A stretch of DNA of 64,000 nt, taken from assembly GCF_001655675.1 (NCBI RefSeq), contig NZ_LYRP01000001.1, positions 558,001 through 622,000 on the forward strand. Direction: 5' to 3'. The notes beneath the pieces were generated by a model. The model was not told the DNA's origin, searched no databases, and saw nothing but the letters and a program-made list of their open reading frames with translations. The DNA comes from Mangrovibacter phragmitis (GTDB lineage: Bacteria > Pseudomonadota > Gammaproteobacteria > Enterobacterales > Enterobacteriaceae). This document shows, piece by piece, positions 45,925 through 55,033 of this stretch. Made by a program: the position numbers and the translations under genes. How positions within the stretch are numbered: the first letter of the stretch is position 1; each line of letters begins with the position of its first letter.

Positions 45925-48900
45925 TTACACCTTTTCCACATTCACGAGAAACGCTTTATATTCCGGCGTTTGTGAATTGGCATCCCCAATGCTGGGTGTC
46001 AGGGTATTTGCCAGAAAACCTTTACGGGTAGTGCCTTCGAACCCCCAGTGGCAAGGCACACCAATGGTATCAACTGTTTTGCCATCAATTTTCAGGCGCG
46101 GGATACGTTGCGTCACAACCGCTTTAGCTTTGATATAGCCACGTTTTGAGCTCACTTTCACTTCATCGCCCGCAACAATGCCCTTCTCTTTCGCCAGTTC
46201 ACTGCCAATTTCTACAAACTGCTCTGGCTGAACAATCGCATTAAGCAGCGCATGCTTGGTCCAGTGACGGAACAGTTCGGTAATAGAGTAGCTGGTGGCG
46301 ACATACGGGAAATCGCTGGCCGTGCCCATCATGGCTTTATCACTGGCGTAAAGGCGCGCCACCGGGCTCCAGGTGACTGCCGGGTGAAGCGGGTTAGCAC
46401 CAATTGGCGATTCAGTAGGCTCATAATGTTCAGGGAATGGCCCATCGGCGAGTTTATCCAGCCCGAATAAATGCCCCATGCCATCCTGCATCATGATAAA
46501 TGGCCCGACATTTTTCTCCGGCGCAGCTGTCACCGGGTAATCCGGCACATCCAGTCCCACCCACTTTGTGCCATTCCATTCAATCAGAGCACGTTTCGGG
46601 TCCCAGGCTTTACCCTGTGTATCTGCCGATGCACGGTTATACAGAATGCGCCGGTTAAGCGGCCAGGCCCAGGCCCACCCGGCAATTGCGCCAAGGCCGC
46701 TTGGGTCGGCATTATCACGCCGCGCCATCTGGTTACCCGCCTGAGTCCAGCTACCACAGTAGATCCAGCAGAAACTGGCCGTTGAGCCATCGTCTCGCAG
46801 TTGAGCAAAACTGGCCAACTGTTCACCCTTTTTCAGGCTGGTTTGCGTGGACACATCCTGAATATCCAGAACAGCATAGCCACTGGCCTCACGCGCCACT
46901 TCCTCAGGCATTGGGTCGCGTGGGTCATTGTACGCCCAGCGGGTATTCAGTAGTGGTTCTGGCGCAACGCCGCCTTCCTGCTGGTACAGCTCACGCAGGC
47001 GCATAAACAAGTGACCAATAATTTTACCGTCGTTCCAGGCTTCGCCAGGAGGCTGTGCTGCGGCCCAGTGCCACTGAAGCCAGCGCGAGGAATTAGCAAC
47101 AGAGCCATTTTCTTCAGCGAAGCAGGAAGAAGGCAAACGGAAAACCTCTGTCTGAATAGAAGCTGAATCAACCGCATTCATTTCGCCCTGGTTTTGCCAG
47201 AAGCTGGCGGTTTCAGTGCTTAATGGGTCAATTACGACCATATATTTCAGTTTTGAAAAAGCCCGTTGCGCTTTGTTCTTATCCGGAAATGCAGCCAGTG
47301 GGTTAAAACCCTGAACCAGGCAGCCAGTGAATTTCCCTTCCGTCATCATTTCTGCCTGGGTAAGGCAATCGTAGCTTTTATCCCACTTCGGCAGCCAGTC
47401 GTATCCCCACTGGTTGCTGGCCTGCGCCGCATCACCAAACATGGCTTTCATAAAGCTGACGAAAAATTTCGGTGTATTACTCCAGTAATTAACCTGGCCT
47501 GGCAATAGCGCGTGCGGGGTATTTTCCCCAAGATACTGCTCCAGCGAGATTTGTTTTTCTGATGGCAGTTTCAGGTAACCAGGCAGGCTTTGGGAAAGCA
47601 GCCCCAGGTCAGTAAAGCCCTGTACATTGGAATGACCGCGCAACGCATTGATGCCGCCGCCAGGCATACCGATATTCCCCAGCAACAACTGGATCATTGC
47701 CGCAGCACGGATAATCTGTGCACCATTAGTATGATGGGTCCAGCCCAGTGCATAAAGAATGGTTGCCGTTCGGTTTGGTACAGCGGTGGTGGCCAGTTGT
47801 TCACAAACATGCAGGAAATCTGCCTGTGAGGTACCGCATATGTTTTCGACCATTTCTGGTGTGTAACGTGCGACATGCTGTTTGAGCAGATTAATTACAC
47901 AGCGCGGATTTTGCAGAGAGTCATCACGTTGCGCCATACCGTTGGCATCAAGCGCGTAGGCCCAACTGGTTTTATCATACTTGTGATGTTTTTCGTCGTA
48001 ACCACTGAACAGCCCGTCGTTAAACGAGTAGTCGTCACGAACCAGCAATGCCGCATTGGTAAAGGCTTTCACATAGTCATGATGAATAGCGTCATGACTG
48101 AGCAGATAGTTAATCACCCCAAGCAAGAACGCCGCATCCGAACCTGCGCGAATTGGCGCGTAGCGGTCGGCAACAGACGCACTACGGTTAAAGCGTGGGT
48201 CCACCACCAGCAAGGTGGCTTTATTATGATTCTTCGCCTCGACAACCCATTTGAAACCAACCGGATGCGCTTCTGCCGGGTTACCCCCCATCACTAATAC
48301 CACATTGGCGTTTTTGATATCGTTCCAGTTATTGGTCATGGCTCCACGACCAAAGCTGGGTGCTAATGCCGCTACAGTGGGCCCATGGCACAAACGTGCC
48401 TGGTTTTCCACGGCCAGCATACCCAGAGCCCGTGAGAACTTTTGGTCCAGAACCCCGGTTTCATTACTGGCGGCTGAAGAACAAAACATGGCGGTGGTGA
48501 GCCAGCGGTTAACTGTCACACCTGCACTGTTTGTTACCTGGAAATTTGCATCGCGGTCCGCCTTCATCAGGCGTGCAATGCGATCGATTGCGTCTTCCCA
48601 ACTAATACGTTGCCAGGTGTTGCTGCCTGGTGCGCGGTATTCCGGGTATTTGAGCCGTTGTTCACTATGAATATAATCCACCACCCCGGCACCTTTCGGG
48701 CACAGCGAGCCGCGGCTAACCGGGTGGTCAGGGTCACCCTCAACATGGAATATTGAGGAGGTGGCATTTTTCGCACCATCACCCAGACTGTAAATCAGCA
48801 TGCCACAACCTACTGAACAGTAGGTGCAGTTGTTGCGGGTTTCTTTGGCACGAATCAATTTATATTCACGGGTGCTGGCATGTGCAGTAATGGGTGTAAA

Positions 48901-48975
48901 CCCCAGTGCAGCAAGAGTGGTGCCAGCCATTCCCCCGGCACAGACTTTAAAAAATCCCCTGCGATTGACTTGCAT
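45925..48975 (-). CDS. fdoG: Formate dehydrogenase major subunit, cysteine variant
   Basis: This catalytic molybdopterin subunit oxidises formate to CO2. It has 1016 aa from the ATG at 48975, starting MQVNRRGFFKVCAGG, a Tat signal. [4Fe-4S] ligands are C50, C53, C57 and C92. In E. coli FdoG, residue 196 is selenocysteine encoded by TGA, in ARVUHGPTVA. Here the aligned residue 196 is cysteine (ARLCHGPTVA), encoded by TGC at 48388-48390, so no Sec machinery is needed. The frame is continuous and otherwise closely follows FdoG/FdnG to the end (FLVNVEKV). Cys forms of the family are known to work, usually more slowly. The operon is fdoG-fdoH-fdoI, away from its E. coli neighbours fdhD and fdhE. 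Confidence 0.93.
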   Translation of the reverse strand: MQVNRRGFFKVCAGGMAGTTLAALGFTPITAHASTREYKLIRAKETRNNCTYCSVGCGMLIYSLGDGAKNATSSIFHVEGDPDHPVSRGSLCPKGAGVVDYIHSEQRLKYPEYRAPGSNTWQRISWEDAIDRIARLMKADRDANFQVTNSAGVTVNRWLTTAMFCSSAASNETGVLDQKFSRALGMLAVENQARLCHGPTVAALAPSFGRGAMTNNWNDIKNANVVLVMGGNPAEAHPVGFKWVVEAKNHNKATLLVVDPRFNRSASVADRYAPIRAGSDAAFLLGVINYLLSHDAIHHDYVKAFTNAALLVRDDYSFNDGLFSGYDEKHHKYDKTSWAYALDANGMAQRDDSLQNPRCVINLLKQHVARYTPEMVENICGTSQADFLHVCEQLATTAVPNRTATILYALGWTHHTNGAQIIRAAAMIQLLLGNIGMPGGGINALRGHSNVQGFTDLGLLSQSLPGYLKLPSEKQISLEQYLGENTPHALLPGQVNYWSNTPKFFVSFMKAMFGDAAQASNQWGYDWLPKWDKSYDCLTQAEMMTEGKFTGCLVQGFNPLAAFPDKNKAQRAFSKLKYMVVIDPLSTETASFWQNQGEMNAVDSASIQTEVFRLPSSCFAEENGSVANSSRWLQWHWAAAQPPGEAWNDGKIIGHLFMRLRELYQQEGGVAPEPLLNTRWAYNDPRDPMPEEVAREASGYAVLDIQDVSTQTSLKKGEQLASFAQLRDDGSTASFCWIYCGSWTQAGNQMARRDNADPSGLGAIAGWAWAWPLNRRILYNRASADTQGKAWDPKRALIEWNGTKWVGLDVPDYPVTAAPEKNVGPFIMMQDGMGHLFGLDKLADGPFPEHYEPTESPIGANPLHPAVTWSPVARLYASDKAMMGTASDFPYVATSYSITELFRHWTKHALLNAIVQPEQFVEIGSELAKEKGIVAGDEVKVSSKRGYIKAKAVVTQRIPRLKIDGKTVDTIGVPCHWGFEGTTRKGFLANTLTPSIGDANSQTPEYKAFLVNVEKV

Positions 48976-49155
48976 CCTTTTACCCACATTATTTTTATTG
49001 ATTAACGTGGGGATACAGTATCAGCCAGTAGAAAATGTAAATTGATTGTAATCAAATTACGTAAAAAAATTTTCTACTGTTACCGAACCTGATGAAATAT
49101 TAATCAATGTATTATGCCCTTAACATAAATTACGCTATGAGGATCAGGAAACGGA

Positions 49156-49186
49156 GGTCAGGCGTTCTGCCAGGAACAGCCTGACC
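49156..49186. terminator. Hairpin downstream of yedJ
   Basis: GGTCAGGC and GCCTGACC, extended by GTTC with GAAC across one bulge, make a strong stem 19 bases past the yedJ stop. There is no clean T run. The outer stem is identical to that at 42310. Confidence 0.6.
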
Positions 49187-49204
49187 GTTATATTACGCAG
49201 AAAA

Positions 49205-49894
49205 CTAACAGGCAAACTGCTGGCGAATGTGCTCATCAACGCCGAGCAGTTCCCCATTCAGTTCAGCACATAATTTTGCCATGTAATCAACCAGGAAGTT
49301 TGCATTATGACGTGCCAGGCTGCGCCCGGTTTCTGTTTGCATTTTTGCCGGAAGGGCGAGAAGTTTTTTGCGGAAATGGTCCAGTGCAAAACGGGTATCA
49401 TCCAGTTCGCGGGTTTCAGCCATTGGGTCTTCTGCATCGAATAAAGGCCGCCCCAGCGCACCAGATACATAGAAAACCCGGGCCAGCCCAATAGCCCCCA
49501 GGGATTCAAGCCGGTCTGCATCCTGCACAATTTTTGCTTCTGTTGTTTCAGGCACAATCCCGGCACTGAAACTGTGCGCGGCTATCGCATGAGCGACGGC
49601 ATCATAACTCTCCGCCGGAAAGGCCGGAAAATGGGTCGCCAGAATGTGCCGGGTTTTATCGGCAGCCATTCTGGAAGCAAGGTGGCGTTCCGGGTGATTT
49701 TTAGGCAAATTAACCACATCATGAAAATAACATGCGGTTAACACAACCAGTGCGTCCCCGCCGTGGTGGCGCAACATCTTTTGTGCCGTAAACCAGACCC
49801 GGCGGAAATGCGATAAATCATGAGCGGCATCATCCTGAGGCCCATGCTGCGACAACCATTGTTCAAACTGTAACTGCCAGTCTTGTAATAACAT
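49205..49894 (-). CDS. yedJ: HD-domain phosphohydrolase YedJ
   Basis: This is a predicted metal-dependent phosphohydrolase of 229 aa. The HD-fold ligands are in [13 protein letters not shown] (H25, D26 region) and [15 protein letters not shown] (HD pair). [20 protein letters not shown] and [20 protein letters not shown] follow, all conserved with E. coli YedJ. The substrate is not known. GGAG precedes the ATG. In E. coli it follows dcm directly; here the fdo operon lies between. Confidence 0.93.
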   Translation of the reverse strand: MLLQDWQLQFEQWLSQHGPQDDAAHDLSHFRRVWFTAQKMLRHHGGDALVVLTACYFHDVVNLPKNHPERHLASRMAADKTRHILATHFPAFPAESYDAVAHAIAAHSFSAGIVPETTEAKIVQDADRLESLGAIGLARVFYVSGALGRPLFDAEDPMAETRELDDTRFALDHFRKKLLALPAKMQTETGRSLARHNANFLVDYMAKLCAELNGELLGVDEHIRQQFAC

Positions 49895-49958
49895 TTACGC
49901 TCCAGAGCTGCACATGTGGCTATACGTTGCCAGCCAATGATGACACTAAAGTGACATT

Positions 49959-50213
49959 CTAGCGGTGACTGACAGGCCGGGTATACCAAACAACAGCCCC
50001 CAGTATCAGGGCAATAGCACCCAATACCATTCCCCCAGCCAGGGCGTCCAGTAATTTGTCGGAAAATGTACCATGGACATTACCAGGAACAGGTTGCACA
50101 GCACTGACTACCCAGAAATAACGCAAAATAGCCCACAGGGCATAAAGGCAAAAAATCCAGAAAGCAAATAACGCCAGTTTGCCGCCCAGGTCGCGGCGCG
50201 GTTTATCATCCAT
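49959..50213 (-). CDS. Small inner-membrane protein, possibly YedR
   Basis: This is a protein of 84 aa from the ATG at 50213 (MDDKPRRDLGGKLALF); another ATG lies 7 codons upstream at 50234, and neither has a strong ribosome site. Two membrane helices at about 12-38 and 58-80 are joined by a short periplasmic loop. It sits next to yedJ, the place of yedR in E. coli, but I cannot confirm homology by eye. The function is unknown. Confidence 0.6.
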   Translation of the reverse strand: MDDKPRRDLGGKLALFAFWIFCLYALWAILRYFWVVSAVQPVPGNVHGTFSDKLLDALAGGMVLGAIALILGAVVWYTRPVSHR

Positions 50214-50900
50214 AACAGTATGTTTCTCATGCAAAATTATCAGTCAGCAGCCGGTTGCCGCTCAATGTGATTTATATCACATTTTATGTTCAGTGAAGCC
50301 GGTTTCTTCCCTTCTGGTAAAGAAACCGGATTTTTCTGTGCTTCCGTTTTTCCATTCCTCCTGCGTTAAACCATAAAATGTCGAAATATTACAGACAGCA
50401 TCCATTTTTTATTCATCATTTGAGTTCCAGGCATGATTTCATGCTGCAACCACTTCATTAAACGGAATAAATATTATTTTTGCATTTTGTGCTTTACAGA
50501 TACTGTTCACATAAACATTTTCATGGAATAATCAATTCGTTATTGCCTTTTTATTCCACTGTATATTCCTGACGATTCAACTCCGCTTCAGGTCTACTGG
50601 CTCAGCAGGTGGCTCGATTACCACAGGGTGAGTATTACCTGGGCAAGTTGTATCCGTCAGGTGATTGTGATTACGCCAGCTGGCGGGCCTGCGCATATAC
50701 TGGCAGGCTGATTGTTTGTTTATTTTTTATAATGTTTTCGTTTAGTGCCCCACACCAAATTTACCTGCTGCAAACAGCCTGCAAAAAATCCTGACAATAA
50801 AAAATACAGTTACGCAAATTTAAACATGCGTAAAAACAGTATATTCCCTGACCAATATTCTTTAATCTCCTGCATGCTTATTATATGGAGAGCAAAATAA
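50214..50900. other. Long intergenic region without a clear gene
   Basis: About 690 bases of AT-rich DNA between a small membrane-protein gene and the SnoaL-like gene. A 61-codon frame at 50609-50794 has no ribosome site and no recognisable domain. In E. coli this place leads to yedS and the RseX small RNA; I do not recognise either. Confidence 0.4.
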
Positions 50901-51359
50901 ATGATTTTACGCACTGGAATTGCTTTGTTTGGTGTAGTTGCTTCAATGACTGGTATTGCAGCAGAAAAAGTCGCATGCACTGATACCGATATCCCGCAGA
51001 TAGAAGCGCGTTTTACTGCCTGGAATAACGCATTACAAACCGGTGATGCCCAACAAGTTGCGGCATTGTATACTGACGATGCCGTCTTGTTGCCAACGGT
51101 CTCCAACCAGGTACGCCTCACTAATGATCAGCGAATAGATTATTTTGAACATTTTTTGGAAAAAAAACCGGTTGGGGAAATCAACCAACGTACTGTACGC
51201 CTCGGTTGTAATACGGCAATAGACAGCGGTATTTATACTTTTACCTTTAGTGATAACACGAAAATTCAGGCACGGTATACATTCACCTACGACTACGTTG
51301 ATAACCAGTGGTTGATTTCCTCTCACCACTCATCCGCCATGCCCGAAGGGCAGTCCTGA
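50901..51359 (+). CDS. Secreted SnoaL/DUF4440-like protein (SgcJ/EcaC family)
   Basis: This is a 152-residue protein with a signal peptide (MILRTGIALFGVVASMTGIA, cleavage near AAEK) and a mature cone-shaped alpha+beta domain of the NTF2/SnoaL type. The family pattern is seen in ARFTAWNNALQTGDAQQVAA, LYTDDAVLLPTVSNQVR and YTFTYDYVDNQWLISSHHSS. Two cysteines of the mature part (in VACTDT and RLGCNT) could form a disulfide in the periplasm. GGAG lies 9 bases before the ATG, and a hairpin follows the stop. Relatives are called oxidoreductases in databases without proof. It stands alone and its role is unknown. Confidence 0.8.
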   Translation: MILRTGIALFGVVASMTGIAAEKVACTDTDIPQIEARFTAWNNALQTGDAQQVAALYTDDAVLLPTVSNQVRLTNDQRIDYFEHFLEKKPVGEINQRTVRLGCNTAIDSGIYTFTFSDNTKIQARYTFTYDYVDNQWLISSHHSSAMPEGQS

Positions 51360-52147
51360 GCAATGTTGCCTGGTCTGGCATAATTCGGTTTCCCACCAGG
51401 TAAGGCGTTACGGGCACACATTTGTGCCCGTTATTATTCAATAGCGTTAATAGTTGGCTGGCAGAGTAATACCCGGGTTGGTTGAGGTGCACTGCAATAC
51501 ACAATGCCATACCGGCGAAACGCATAAGTTTATATAATGCGGCTTAACAAAATACCTTTCCGTGCTCTCATTTCGGTAAAATGAACAGAACAGATCCTCT
51601 GCGATAATATCGGGAGTACCGGCTCTTTCATTCCTGCCTTCCCTGCATAACAGTTTACTTAAAAAGCAACTTTATCCTGAAACTGTGCTGTTTCTATTCC
51701 TCTCAGTAAATATTTGTTACCTGAATTTCCCTGCAAAGTGATAAAAACGGATTATCATCTGTTACTTCGTTGCACAGCACCAGCCAGGTGATGTCCATTT
51801 TCTGAGCGTTGCCTCCCGGGCGGCAAAGTACACACCAGCAATAGCGTGAGGTGTGAAGTAGATCAAAGGCCAGACAATCGCCCTTACACAGCGATTGATA
51901 TTTGCCACAAATCAGGGGATAACGACCCGTGGCTCTGGGCTGCGTCAGTGAGATGAGGCAAAAGAACAGCAACAACGACACACAATGGGCAATATAGGGA
52001 ATGTGACCGTAAATCCAGTCTGGCAGGTATTGAATGAGAATAGCAGGCTTTACTTATGCACCGGTAAATTACGGTTTCGCATTTTCTCAACAGATTATCT
52101 TAGCGGGACTTTTTTCACTGAATAATGCAGAGTAACTGTTTGAATAC
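51360..52147. other. Long intergenic region before tRNA-Ser
   Basis: About 790 bases. It starts with the terminator at 51410. A minus-strand frame at 51703-51981 begins at a GTG with a hydrophobic stretch (LLLFFCLISL) and has nine cysteines, but no ribosome site; I do not call it. The rest shows nothing recognisable. Confidence 0.4.
51410..51431 (+). terminator. Terminator after the SnoaL-like gene
   Basis: ACGGGCACA and TGTGCCCGT form a perfect 9-bp stem with a 4-base loop, followed by TATTATT. Confidence 0.65.
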
Positions 52148-52237
52148 TGGCGGAGAGAGAGGGATTTGAACCCTCGGAGGGGTTACCCCCTCAACGGTTT
52201 TCGAGACCGTCCCGTTCAGCCGCTCCGGCACCTCTCC
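52148..52237 (-). tRNA. serU: tRNA-Ser (CGA)
   Basis: A 90-nucleotide serine tRNA with the long variable arm, encoded CCA and anticodon CGA in the loop TCTCGAAAA. The acceptor stem GGAGAGG pairs near the 3' end, and the T arm reads GGTTCAAATCC. It has the same place before mtfA as serU in E. coli. Confidence 0.97.
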
Positions 52238-52332
52238 GCGTCAATGGTTGCCATGATGCACCGGTTTTTGGCATTTTAACAGTCCCCGCTCTCCGCTTTA
52301 CGTTTAACTGACGAGATTGCGAGCAAATAACG

Positions 52333-53118
52333 ATGATTAAATGGCCATGGCAAGAAAGCGATACATCACAGGTACTTTCTCCCTTGTGGGAAAACGCACT
52401 GGCAATCCCGGTACTTGCCCCGTTGAATCCAGAAGAACAACAAAAACTGGTGCGCCTTGCCAGCCGCTTTTTGCAGCATAAACGCCTGGTGCCTTTACAG
52501 GGGCTTGAATTAAGTGAAGAAAACAGCGCCCGTATCGCCCTACTGTTCTGCCTGCCAGTACTGGAGCTGGGGTTTGAATGGCTTGATGGTTTTCATGAGG
52601 TACTCATTTACCCCGATCCTTTCGTTGTCGATGATGAATGGATTGATGACTTTGGTCTGGTTCACCACCAGCATATAGTGCAGTCTGGCCAGAGCTGGCA
52701 ACAGGGGCCGGTGGTTCTCAACTGGCTCGATGTTCAGGATTCTTTTGATGCATCTGGCTTCAACCTTATTTTTCATGAAGTGGCACACAAACTGGATGGC
52801 AGAAACAATGGGGTAACCAACGGTGTGCCGATGATAGCGTTACGTGATGTTGTCGGTTGGGAACATGATTTGAATGCCGCCATGGCAACCATCCAGGAAG
52901 AAATTGATTTGGTGGGTGAAAGTGCTGCCAGTATTGATGCATGGGCTGCCGCCGACCCTGCTGAATGTTTTGCTGTTTTAACAGAGTATTTTTTCAGTGC
53001 ACCAGACCTGTTTGCGACCCGGTTTCCATCACTTTGGCAGCGTTTCTGCCAGTTTTACCGCCAGGACCCGCAAAAGCGGCTTCAATCCGGTAGCGGCCCC
53101 CATTATCCCGTGCAATAA
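52333..53118 (+). CDS. mtfA: MtfA, Mlc-titrating zinc peptidase
   Basis: MtfA binds and inactivates the glucose repressor Mlc, so it raises ptsG expression, and it has aminopeptidase activity. It has 261 aa. The zincin motif is HEVAHK (H148, E149, H152), and a glutamate in [14 protein letters not shown] is the expected third ligand. The N-terminal half ([29 protein letters not shown]) matches E. coli. The C-terminus is a few residues shorter. It lies between serU and asnT as in E. coli. Confidence 0.95.
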   Translation: MIKWPWQESDTSQVLSPLWENALAIPVLAPLNPEEQQKLVRLASRFLQHKRLVPLQGLELSEENSARIALLFCLPVLELGFEWLDGFHEVLIYPDPFVVDDEWIDDFGLVHHQHIVQSGQSWQQGPVVLNWLDVQDSFDASGFNLIFHEVAHKLDGRNNGVTNGVPMIALRDVVGWEHDLNAAMATIQEEIDLVGESAASIDAWAAADPAECFAVLTEYFFSAPDLFATRFPSLWQRFCQFYRQDPQKRLQSGSGPHYPVQ

Positions 53119-53171
53119 ATATGCAAAACGATTGTTAATTAATCAATTGAATCAGTGAGTTAATCGGGGTG

Positions 53172-53200
53172 TTGACACATAACTACGGGCTCAGTATTAT
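53172..53200 (+). promoter_or_regulatory. Sigma-70 promoter of the first tRNA-Asn
   Basis: TTGACA, 17 bases, TATTAT, followed by a GC-rich discriminator (GCGCCCC) typical of stringently controlled stable RNA genes. Confidence 0.9.
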
Positions 53201-53218
53201 GCGCCCCGTTCACACGAT

Positions 53219-53294
53219 TCCTCTGTAGTTCAGTCGGTAGAACGGCGGACTGTTAATCCGTATGTCACTGGTTCGAGTCCAGTCAGAGGAGCCA
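53219..53294 (+). tRNA. asnT: tRNA-Asn (GTT)
   Basis: A 76-nucleotide tRNA with anticodon GTT, TCCTCTG acceptor stem, GGTTCGAGTCC T arm and encoded CCA. It follows mtfA, as asnT does in E. coli. Its sequence is identical to the copy at 63348. Confidence 0.97.
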
Positions 53295-53295
53295 A
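53279..53295 (+). repeat. att-like 3' end of tRNA-Asn, copy 1
   Basis: CCAGTCAGAGGAGCCAA is the 17-bp sequence known as the core attachment site of the Yersinia high-pathogenicity island and related elements at asn tRNA genes. The second copy is at 63408. Confidence 0.6.
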
Positions 53296-53302
53296 ATTTA
53301 AG

Positions 53303-53340
53303 AAGCCCGCTTAAGGAAACTTAAGCGGGCTTTTTGTTTT
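53303..53340 (+). terminator. Terminator of the first tRNA-Asn
   Basis: AAGCCCGCTTAAG-GAAA-CTTAAGCGGGCTT, a perfect 13-bp stem with T-rich tail (TTTTTGTTTTTTT). Confidence 0.95.
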
Positions 53341-53356
53341 TTTATTAACCATTACT

Positions 53357-54253
53357 TTATACAGCCCCAGTCAGCAAACGCCAGGCAGCCACTTCTTCAT
53401 CTATCCACCCCATAAAGAGAGCCGCCTCAGGCTTCATCCTGGTTAACTGAGGTGTCACCATCCAGTAAGGCCAGGGATACGGTGCGGTAAAAGGAGTCAG
53501 CTGAACCAGTTCACCACGAGTGATGGCATCCTGAACCAGAGAGCGTCGTTCCAGCGCAATACCTTTGCCGAGCCTGACAGACTCGAGGACTAAGTTTGAG
53601 TCGTTAATGCATAAACCGCCTGGTACAATATCTTTTTCAAGCCCTGCATTGAAACACCATGTTTTCCACGACTCCATGGAGAATATTATTTGGCTCTTAG
53701 CCACCTCAGTCGGCGTCTTTGGAAGGACGCCGCCGTTATAACCGGGCGCCGCAACAACAATCAGTTCATCTGAAAAAAGATAATGGCAGTCACTTCCTTC
53801 CCAGTTTCCTTTCCCCATCCGTATCGCAATATCTATCCCTTCCTGCTGCATGTTGGTGATGGTCAGGCTGGCCTGGATCCGTAACGTGATATGCGGATAT
53901 TTTACCCGAAACCGTTCCAGACGCGGCAATAACCAGTGGCACCCAAAAGACGGCACCACCGCCAGCGTCAATTCTTGTATTCTTGGTTTCACCTGCACTA
54001 AACGGGTGGCATCTGCAATATGGTTTAGCGCATCGCGAACCTGTAAGGCATAGAGCCGCCCTTCTTCGGTGATCTGCACCCCTCGCCCATGACGGATAAA
54101 CAGATTCACACCCACCATTTCTTCCAGCACTTTAATCTGCTGACTGATGGCGGAATGGGTCACATGGAGCGCTTTCGCCGCAAGCGTTACGCTACCAAGA
54201 CGAGCGACGGCTTCAAAACTACGCAAACTTGCGATAGGTGGAAAATCCGACAT
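53357..54253 (-). CDS. LysR-family transcriptional regulator (GcvA-like)
   Basis: This is a DNA-binding regulator of 298 aa. The winged HTH spans about 5-65 (LRSFEAVARLGSVTLAAKAL, VTHSAISQQIKVLEEMVG), and the effector domain from about 90 begins ELTLAVVPSFGCHWLLPRLE, the pattern of the GcvA subgroup. GGGAG lies 6 bases before the ATG. It diverges from the glutathione S-transferase-like gene across 171 bases, the usual layout for a LysR regulator and its target. The inducer is unknown. Confidence 0.85.
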   Translation of the reverse strand: MSDFPPIASLRSFEAVARLGSVTLAAKALHVTHSAISQQIKVLEEMVGVNLFIRHGRGVQITEEGRLYALQVRDALNHIADATRLVQVKPRIQELTLAVVPSFGCHWLLPRLERFRVKYPHITLRIQASLTITNMQQEGIDIAIRMGKGNWEGSDCHYLFSDELIVVAAPGYNGGVLPKTPTEVAKSQIIFSMESWKTWCFNAGLEKDIVPGGLCINDSNLVLESVRLGKGIALERRSLVQDAITRGELVQLTPFTAPYPWPYWMVTPQLTRMKPEAALFMGWIDEEVAAWRLLTGAV

Positions 54254-54424
54254 GAAACTACTCCCTCAATATACTTAATCTTATAAACGGCAACCGGCCA
54301 ATATGTCAGTAATACTAACCTGGGCCGTAAGATACTGATGATATTCGTCATAACGAATTTATTGTAATGTCTGTTTATCGTTTTCAATGAAGCGTTCTTT
54401 CACACAGACAGGAAAACAGGAATC

Positions 54425-55033
54425 ATGATAAAACTGATTGGCATGATGGATTCTCCTTATGTACGGCGCGTGGCGGTCTCTCTGGAACTTTACGGCGTAG
54501 CGTTTGAAAGCCTGCCGCTGTCGGTATTTAGTACATTTGAGGAATTTTCCCGGATCAACCCTGCGGTAAAAGCGCCAACGCTGATTCTGGATAATGGAAC
54601 TCGTCTGATGGATTCATCGCTGATACTGAATTATTTTGAGGCTCAGGCCACCCCCGAACTGAGACTCCTGCCCGTAGCGCCGGATGCGCTGGCAAACGAT
54701 CTCCAGACTCTGGGCTTTATCCTCGCCGCCGCCGAAAAAGCCGTACAAAATGTGTATGAACACAACCTGCGCCCGGCGGAGAAGCAGCATAATCCGTGGA
54801 TAGAACGTATCACCCTCCAGCTGCTGGCCGCCTGCCGGGAATGGAACGCGCTGCTGGAAACGCGTCCAGAAAACACGGTGGCCGATCAGGTTGCGGTCAC
54901 CAGTACGGTTATCTGGACATTTATTCAGTCCATGATCCCTCACGTCGTTAACGCCGGTGATTTTAAAAATATTCAGGCAGTTGCCAGCGTTTTCGAAAAC
55001 CAGGCGGCATTTAAGAAATACCCTTTTAGTTAA
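54425..55033 (+). CDS. Glutathione S-transferase-like protein
   Basis: This is a 202-residue protein with the GST N-terminal thioredoxin-like domain (MIKLIGMMDSPYVRRVAVSL, AVKAPTLILDNGTRLMDSSL) and an all-helical C-terminal domain. The SPYVRR segment at the usual catalytic position and the SS pair of the glutathione site are present. CAGGAATC precedes the ATG. It is divergent from the LysR regulator, which probably controls it. The substrate is unknown; detoxification is inference. Confidence 0.85.
   Translation: MIKLIGMMDSPYVRRVAVSLELYGVAFESLPLSVFSTFEEFSRINPAVKAPTLILDNGTRLMDSSLILNYFEAQATPELRLLPVAPDALANDLQTLGFILAAAEKAVQNVYEHNLRPAEKQHNPWIERITLQLLAACREWNALLETRPENTVADQVAVTSTVIWTFIQSMIPHVVNAGDFKNIQAVASVFENQAAFKKYPFS

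Noticed and set aside
48388..48390. Possible sequencing change of a Sec TGA codon to TGC in fdoG
   Set aside because: The single-base difference cannot be excluded from one sequence, but TGC is read directly and the surrounding codons also differ from E. coli, so a true Cys form is more likely.
50609..50794. 61-codon plus-strand frame
   Set aside because: No ribosome site, no domain, and irregular composition; probably chance.
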